Positions 33,453-37,083 of a stretch of DNA of 37,083 bases are shown piece by piece; position 1 is the first letter of the stretch, and every line of letters begins with the position of its first letter. The translations under genes and the position numbers were made by a program. A model generated the notes under the pieces. The model did not search any database. It saw nothing but the letters and a program-made list of their open reading frames with translations, and was not told the origin of the DNA. Location of the stretch: contig JAHBZF010000022.1 in NCBI GenBank assembly GCA_019635575.1, positions 1-37,083 of the forward strand, in the 5' to 3' direction. The stretch is from Pseudolabrys sp. GTDB lineage: Bacteria > Pseudomonadota > Alphaproteobacteria > Rhizobiales > Xanthobacteraceae.

Positions 33453-34487
33453 CTAGCCTGCCGGGGCGGCTTTGTCTGCCCTGTCGCCAGCCAGCCGCTG
33501 CCACACCAACACCGCGGCGGCGAAGTCCTCGACCGCCGTGCCGGCGGACTTGAACACGGTGATTTCGCGCTGGGTCCGCCGCCCTTTCACCGTTTTCCGG
33601 CATAGCTCGAACAGGTCGCCCTGCACGTCCGCCGCCTTGATGACCTTGCGGCGCAGCGGCCCGGTGAGATCGCCCGCCTCCTTCAGCGCTCCGCGGGTGT
33701 CGACATAGAGCCGGCCGCGGGTGAGCACCCGGTCGTCCGCCTCGCGCATCTTCGGGGTGAAGCTGCCGACCAGATCCACATGGGTTCCGGCCTTGAGCCA
33801 GTCGCCCTTCAGAAACGGTTCGGTCGCCAGCGTCGCGCAAGAGACGATATCGGCCTGCCGCACCGCCTCCTGCAGATCGTCGGTGACATCGATCTCGATC
33901 CCGGAGGCGGCGAGCGCGAAGGCGGTCGAGATCGCACGCGCCCGGCTGCGGTTCCAGAGTGTCACGCGTTCGATCGGCCGCACCGCCAGATGCGAACGGA
34001 TCAGATGCGGCGCCAGCGCGCCGGCACCGATCATGACGAGATGCTTCGCATCCTTGCGCGCGAGATAGCGCGCGGCGAGCGCCGAGGCCGCACCGGTGCG
34101 CCACGCGGTGAGCACACGGCCGTCGATCACCGCGAGCGGCTCGCCGCTTTCGCCCGACAGCAGCAGATATTGTCCATAGAGCGAGGGTTTCCCGAGCTTC
34201 GCATTATCCGGCAGGATCGTCGCGATCTTGCAGCCGATGAAGCGCGCATCCTGCGTGGTTTCTTTATTTTGGGCGTGATCTTTTCGGAAAACCGCTTCAC
34301 ACTTTTCCGGATCACGCCCGCTCCACGCCGGCATGATCAGCATGGTGCCGTCGGCGTCAGGCTGCGGGATCGTGTGATGATGCCGCATCGGCACGGTGAT
34401 ATCGGCGCGAAATGCAGCATCGAGCGCGTCGATCAGGGCCGCAGGGTCGAGCGCGTGGTCGATGTCAGACGCCGTGACGATCCGCAC
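33453..34487 (-). CDS. Ornithine cyclodeaminase/mu-crystallin family protein with repeat-derived insert
   Basis: A 344-residue NAD-dependent enzyme of the ornithine cyclodeaminase/pyrroline-carboxylate reductase family, whose members are usually near 315-320 residues. Visible are LIMPAW, FIGCKIATILPDN (conserved lysine, Lys87), LTAWRTGAASALAARYLA, the dinucleotide motif VMIGAGALAPHLIRSHL, DIVSCATLATEP, HVDLVGSFTPKMRE and DTRGALKEAGDL. Residues 57-80, between LIMPAWS and ARFIGCKI, are encoded by the 49-bp palindromic repeat and an A-rich tail and add about 24 extra residues without breaking the frame. The substrate is uncertain; candidates are ornithine, pyrroline-2-carboxylate and other imino acids. 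The gene is 15 bases after the LapA-domain gene. Confidence 0.85.
   Translation of the reverse strand: MRIVTASDIDHALDPAALIDALDAAFRADITVPMRHHHTIPQPDADGTMLIMPAWSGRDPEKCEAVFRKDHAQNKETTQDARFIGCKIATILPDNAKLGKPSLYGQYLLLSGESGEPLAVIDGRVLTAWRTGAASALAARYLARKDAKHLVMIGAGALAPHLIRSHLAVRPIERVTLWNRSRARAISTAFALAASGIEIDVTDDLQEAVRQADIVSCATLATEPFLKGDWLKAGTHVDLVGSFTPKMREADDRVLTRGRLYVDTRGALKEAGDLTGPLRRKVIKAADVQGDLFELCRKTVKGRRTQREITVFKSAGTAVEDFAAAVLVWQRLAGDRADKAAPAG
34271..34319. repeat. 49-bp palindromic repeat, copy 2 (inside a gene)
   Basis: GGGCGTGATC (34271-34280) pairs with GATCACGCCC (34310-34319), and CGGAAAA (34285-34291) pairs with TTTTCCG (34303-34309) around the core CCGCTTCACAC. It is 40/49 identical to the copy at 9335-9383 and lies wholly inside the cyclodeaminase coding sequence, where the minus strand reads RDPEKCEAVFRKDHAQ. 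A minus-strand A-rich tail (AAAATAAAGAAAC) follows, similar to AAGAAACAGAAAAG at copy 1. Confidence 0.88.
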
Positions 34488-34502
34488 AACAAACGGCTCC
34501 GC

Positions 34503-34871
34503 TTAAAGGGGCGGAAGCATCGGCACCGACGGCGCCATGGGCTGCGAATTGGGCTGTGATTTGCGCTCCATCTCGCGGCGGCGCAACTCATGCACCTCGT
34601 CATTGAGCCGGCGCATCTGCCCATCGAGCCGCCGCGCGGCGCGGCGCCAACGCCCTTGCCGCAGCCACGCCGCGACGCCGCCCAACAGCACGCCGAGCAC
34701 CACCAGCACGAAAATCAGCACGAACAGCGGCACCGCCACCGCATAGGCAGGGTTCGCCGCATCGAACGGGTCGAACGACAGGGTCACGACCTGCCGGTTG
34801 GCGACGGCAAACATCACCAGCAGCAGAACGATCGGGATCAGGATGATGGCCGCGAGGGCTTTGCGGAGCAT
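34503..34871 (-). CDS. LapA-domain inner-membrane protein
   Basis: A 122-residue protein of the LapA (lipopolysaccharide assembly protein A) family. Two membrane helices (about 5-25, ALAAIILIPIVLLLVMFAVAN, and 44-68, AVPLFVLIFVLVVLGVLLGG) flank the conserved NRQVVTLSFDPFD loop. An amphipathic Arg-rich helix (RRAARRLDGQMRRLNDEVHEL) may form a coiled coil, and a Pro/Met-rich tail ends the chain. In E. coli LapA acts with LapB in controlling LpxC and lipopolysaccharide output; no lapB is seen here. It follows ihfB by 51 bases, the usual order in Rhizobiales and many proteobacteria. Confidence 0.85.
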   Translation of the reverse strand: MLRKALAAIILIPIVLLLVMFAVANRQVVTLSFDPFDAANPAYAVAVPLFVLIFVLVVLGVLLGGVAAWLRQGRWRRAARRLDGQMRRLNDEVHELRRREMERKSQPNSQPMAPSVPMLPPL

Positions 34872-34922
34872 CGGGGCCTCATGTCGGCGGGGCTGCGCGC
34901 GGCGCTACAACCCCGAATTGTT

Positions 34923-35237
34923 TTAGTCCTCGTCGTCCGCGGACAGGTCGCCGGCGAAATCCTTGTTCAACCGCTCGCGCATTTCCTTGCCGGTCTTGAA
35001 GAACGGCACGGACTTCTGATCGACCGACACATGGTCGCCGGTGCGCGGATTGCGACCGGTGCGGGCCGGACGATGCTTTACCGAAAAGGCACCGAACCCG
35101 CGCAATTCGACGCGGTCGCCCTTGGCCATGGCGGCGGTGATCTCGTTGAGGATCGCGTTGACGATGTTCTCGACGTCGCGCTGATACAGGTGCGGATTCT
35201 GCGCGGCGATCTTCTGCACAAGCTCGGATTTGATCAT
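34923..35237 (-). CDS. ihfB: Integration host factor subunit beta
   Basis: A 104-residue DNA-bending protein that pairs with IhfA to organise promoters, recombination sites and replication regions. [26 protein letters not shown] is the typical start, and [28 protein letters not shown] is the beta arm with the Pro that intercalates into DNA, followed by [15 protein letters not shown]. The tail SADDED is acidic. ATG 35237 gives the family length; a longer reading exists but lacks homology. It lies between sppA and the LapA-domain gene, the conserved rpsA-ihfB-lapA neighbourhood. Confidence 0.96.
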   Translation of the reverse strand: MIKSELVQKIAAQNPHLYQRDVENIVNAILNEITAAMAKGDRVELRGFGAFSVKHRPARTGRNPRTGDHVSVDQKSVPFFKTGKEMRERLNKDFAGDLSADDED

Positions 35238-35289
35238 TGCGGTACTGCTGTCCAAAGCCTGATGACAGGAAGGGCTTGAGCCTGTTGAA

Positions 35290-36264
35290 CTAATTGGGGG
35301 TGGAAGGGTGCCAAAGCGCCAACAGACCGTCAAGGTTCAGCCGCTCGATGGCCTGCACCGCACCCCAAGCCTCCAGCCGCCGCGCAAAGCTGCTCAACCC
35401 GATGGCATCGAACATGAACGCCGTCGCATGCAGGAACGGCAGGTCCTTGAATCGCGGCTCCAGCTTGTAGTCGCGCACCGGGGTGTCGGCCGGCACCTTC
35501 TTTTCCGTTTCCAGCCAGGTCACGGCGGTTTTTTCGTCGCCGAGCGCATCGATCAGATGCAGCCCGATCGCCTGCCGGCCGGTGAAGACGCGGCCATCGC
35601 TGACGCGCGCCAGGGTCGGATCGTCCATCTTGCGGCGGTCCTGGACCAGACCTTTGAACCAGGCGAACGAATCCATGACGATGGATTCCAGCGCGGCGCG
35701 GGCCTCGGGACTCGTCGGCTCGAAGCCGTTCGGAGCCGCCTTCAGCGGCGCGGATTTCACTTCCTCGACCTTCACGCCGACGGTCTTCAGGATCTCGGTG
35801 AAATTCGGATACTGGAACAGCACACCGATCGAGCCGACCAGCGAGGTGTCCGAGGCGATGATGTGATCGGCGGCCATGGCCGCGATATAGCCGCCCGATG
35901 CCGCGAGGCCGTCGACGACGACCACCATCGGCTTCTTCTCCTGCACCGCGCGCAGCGCCTTGAACAACTGCTCGGCGCCAGCCGTGGTGCCGCCGGGGCT
36001 GTTGATGTGGACGATCACAGCCTTGGCCTGCGACTTGGCGAGCCGCTCCAGGGCTTCGACGCGATCCTGATCGCTGCGAATGAGACCGGTGATCTGGATG
36101 CGGGCGATGCTGCCGCTCGCTTCCGCCATCGGGCTGCCGCGCCAGAATCGCGCGCCGAGACCGACGATCGCAACCAGAGCGATCACCACAGCAGCGACAC
36201 GCCAGAAGGTCAGTTTGCGCCGCATGCGGCGGCGATCGACGATGGTATCGGCATCAAGCGACAT
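35290..36264 (-). CDS. sppA: Signal peptide peptidase SppA (S49 family, short form)
   Basis: A 324-residue inner-membrane serine protease that clears cleaved signal peptides. One N-terminal helix (about 20-38, [19 protein letters not shown]) anchors a periplasmic domain. [19 protein letters not shown] and [19 protein letters not shown] carry the oxyanion and nucleophile (Ser123) regions, and [13 protein letters not shown] contains the likely general-base Lys175. [13 protein letters not shown] is also typical. It is the single-domain form found outside enterics, which assembles its active sites between subunits. It lies 52 bases before ihfB and 149 bases after rpsA. Confidence 0.92.
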   Translation of the reverse strand: MSLDADTIVDRRRMRRKLTFWRVAAVVIALVAIVGLGARFWRGSPMAEASGSIARIQITGLIRSDQDRVEALERLAKSQAKAVIVHINSPGGTTAGAEQLFKALRAVQEKKPMVVVVDGLAASGGYIAAMAADHIIASDTSLVGSIGVLFQYPNFTEILKTVGVKVEEVKSAPLKAAPNGFEPTSPEARAALESIVMDSFAWFKGLVQDRRKMDDPTLARVSDGRVFTGRQAIGLHLIDALGDEKTAVTWLETEKKVPADTPVRDYKLEPRFKDLPFLHATAFMFDAIGLSSFARRLEAWGAVQAIERLNLDGLLALWHPSTPN

Positions 36265-36288
36265 GGCGCACCGTCATCTGGAATCATG

Positions 36289-36327
36289 AAAGCAAACGAT
36301 CTCCCTTCGTATAACGAAGGGAGATCG
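36289..36327 (-). terminator. Terminator-like hairpin after rpsA
   Basis: CGATCTCCCTTCGT (36297-36310) and ACGAAGGGAGATCG (36314-36327) form a perfect 14-bp stem with a three-base loop. Read from rpsA on the minus strand it is followed by TTTGCTTT, a broken T tract (36296-36289). It probably ends or attenuates rpsA transcription before sppA. Confidence 0.75.
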
Positions 36328-36371
36328 CCGGGTCGACCGGATCGCGACCGCACGCCGCGCGCTTGAAAACC

Positions 36372-36383
36372 GGAACCGGTTCC
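36372..36383. repeat. 12-bp perfect palindrome between rpsA and sppA
   Basis: GGAACCGGTTCC is a perfect 12-base palindrome 31 bases after the rpsA stop, in minus-strand order before the hairpin at 36297-36327. Its role is unknown and it may be chance. Confidence 0.25.
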
Positions 36384-36413
36384 AGGCAACGCGGCATACG
36401 GCGCGGTCCATGC

Positions 36414-37083
36414 TTACTCCTCGCCCTTCTCCTTGTCGGAGCGCTGCTTGAGCGCCGCGCCGAGGATGTCGCCGAGCGACGCGCCGGAATCCGACGAACC
36501 GTACTGGGCGATGGCTTCCTTCTCTTCCGCGACTTCGAGCGCCTTGATCGACACGCCGACCTTGTGGGTCTTGCGGTCGAACTGCGTGACGCGCGCGTCG
36601 AACTTCTGTCCGACCTGGAACCGGTCGGAGCGCTGATCGGCGCGATCGCGGGCGAGGTCGCCGCGCTTGATGAAGGTGACGACGTCGGTGCCGACGATCT
36701 TCACGTCGAGACCGGCTTCCTTCACGTCGATCACTTCGCAGGTGACCACATCGCCCTTCTTCATCTCGCCAGCCACGCCGGACGCCATCGGGTCGCCGCC
36801 GAGCTGCTTGATGCCGAGGGAGATGCGCTCCTTCTCGACGTCGACGTCGAGAACCTGCGCGCTGACCATGTCACCCTTCTTGTACTCGTCGATGACCTGC
36901 TCGCCCGGACGCTTCCAGTCGAGATCGGACAGGTGCACCATGCCGTCGACATCGCCGTCGAGGCCCAGGAACAGGCCGAATTCGGTCTTGTTCTTGACTT
37001 CGCCCTCGACCACCGAGCCCGGCGGATACTTCTCGACGAACACTTCCCACGGATTGCGCATGGTCTGCTTGAGACCGAGCGAA
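36414..37083 (-). CDS. rpsA: 30S ribosomal protein S1, C-terminal part (runs off the window)
   Basis: The last 223 or so codons of S1, which binds mRNA at the ribosome and helps initiation on structured messages. Two S1 RNA-binding domains are visible: PPGSVVEGEVKNKTEFGLFLGLD to KERISLGIKQLGG, and KKGDVVTCEVIDVKEAGLDVKI to DRKTHKVGVSIKALE, then a charged tail ending SDKEKGEE. The reading frame is open to the window edge (SLGLKQT before an internal Met), so the true start is outside. It heads the rpsA-sppA-ihfB-lapA cluster. Confidence 0.95.
   Translation of the reverse strand, partial: SLGLKQTMRNPWEVFVEKYPPGSVVEGEVKNKTEFGLFLGLDGDVDGMVHLSDLDWKRPGEQVIDEYKKGDMVSAQVLDVDVEKERISLGIKQLGGDPMASGVAGEMKKGDVVTCEVIDVKEAGLDVKIVGTDVVTFIKRGDLARDRADQRSDRFQVGQKFDARVTQFDRKTHKVGVSIKALEVAEEKEAIAQYGSSDSGASLGDILGAALKQRSDKEKGEE

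Overview
The window is a gene-dense, GC-rich stretch of an alphaproteobacterial chromosome. It looks like Hyphomicrobiales of the Bradyrhizobium/Rhodopseudomonas/Xanthobacteraceae type. The pointers are a heme-motif Irr beside fabA, the rpsA-sppA-ihfB-lapA-trpFBA-accD-folC-trxA-addAB block, a DivL kinase with tyrosine at the usual histidine site, and a short palindromic repeat family that I remember from these genomes. No phage, insertion sequence, CRISPR array, tRNA or rRNA is visible. The longest gap without a gene is about 274 bases (196-469, the fabA/irr divergent promoter region).

Layout. 1-1013: 5' part of fabA (minus) divergent from irr (plus), which ends in a clear terminator. 1118-5238: an iron/phosphonate-type ABC importer (binding protein, double-length permease, ATPase). 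5242-9313: a secreted two-SH3 protein divergent from a D-2-hydroxyacid dehydrogenase, then a MoeB-type adenylyltransferase divergent from a secreted protein with a peptidoglycan-binding domain and a degenerate trypsin fold. 9383-11060 (minus): enoyl-CoA hydratase and mutM. 11137-15453 (plus): ubiE, ubiB, a CoaBC carrying an N-terminal FitA-like ribbon-helix-helix domain, and dut. 15535-20924 (plus): an Rrf2 regulator, divL, a TsaE-AmgK fusion and murU. 20994-27553: addB and addA, overlapping by 4 bases. 27670-27990: trxA with its own promoter and terminator.

28063-37083 is read on the minus strand: rpsA (3' part), sppA, ihfB, a LapA-domain protein, an ornithine cyclodeaminase-family gene, trpF, trpB, a 99-residue membrane protein, trpA, accD and folC. 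trpF, trpB, the small membrane gene and trpA are chained by 4-base ATGA overlaps.

The most interesting observations are these. (1) CoaBC has a FitA-antitoxin-like DNA-binding domain, and a 34-bp nested palindrome sits 19 bases before its start codon, which suggests a self-regulating coenzyme A enzyme. (2) A 49-bp palindromic repeat is inserted in frame inside the cyclodeaminase gene next to its conserved lysine motif; a second copy (40/49 identical) lies between two convergent genes about 25 kb away. (3) An unnamed membrane protein is translationally coupled between trpB and trpA. (4) The DivL, TsaE-AmgK and MurU genes form one compact cluster joining cell-cycle signalling, tRNA modification and peptidoglycan recycling. 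All family calls are from reading the translations; no database search was run.
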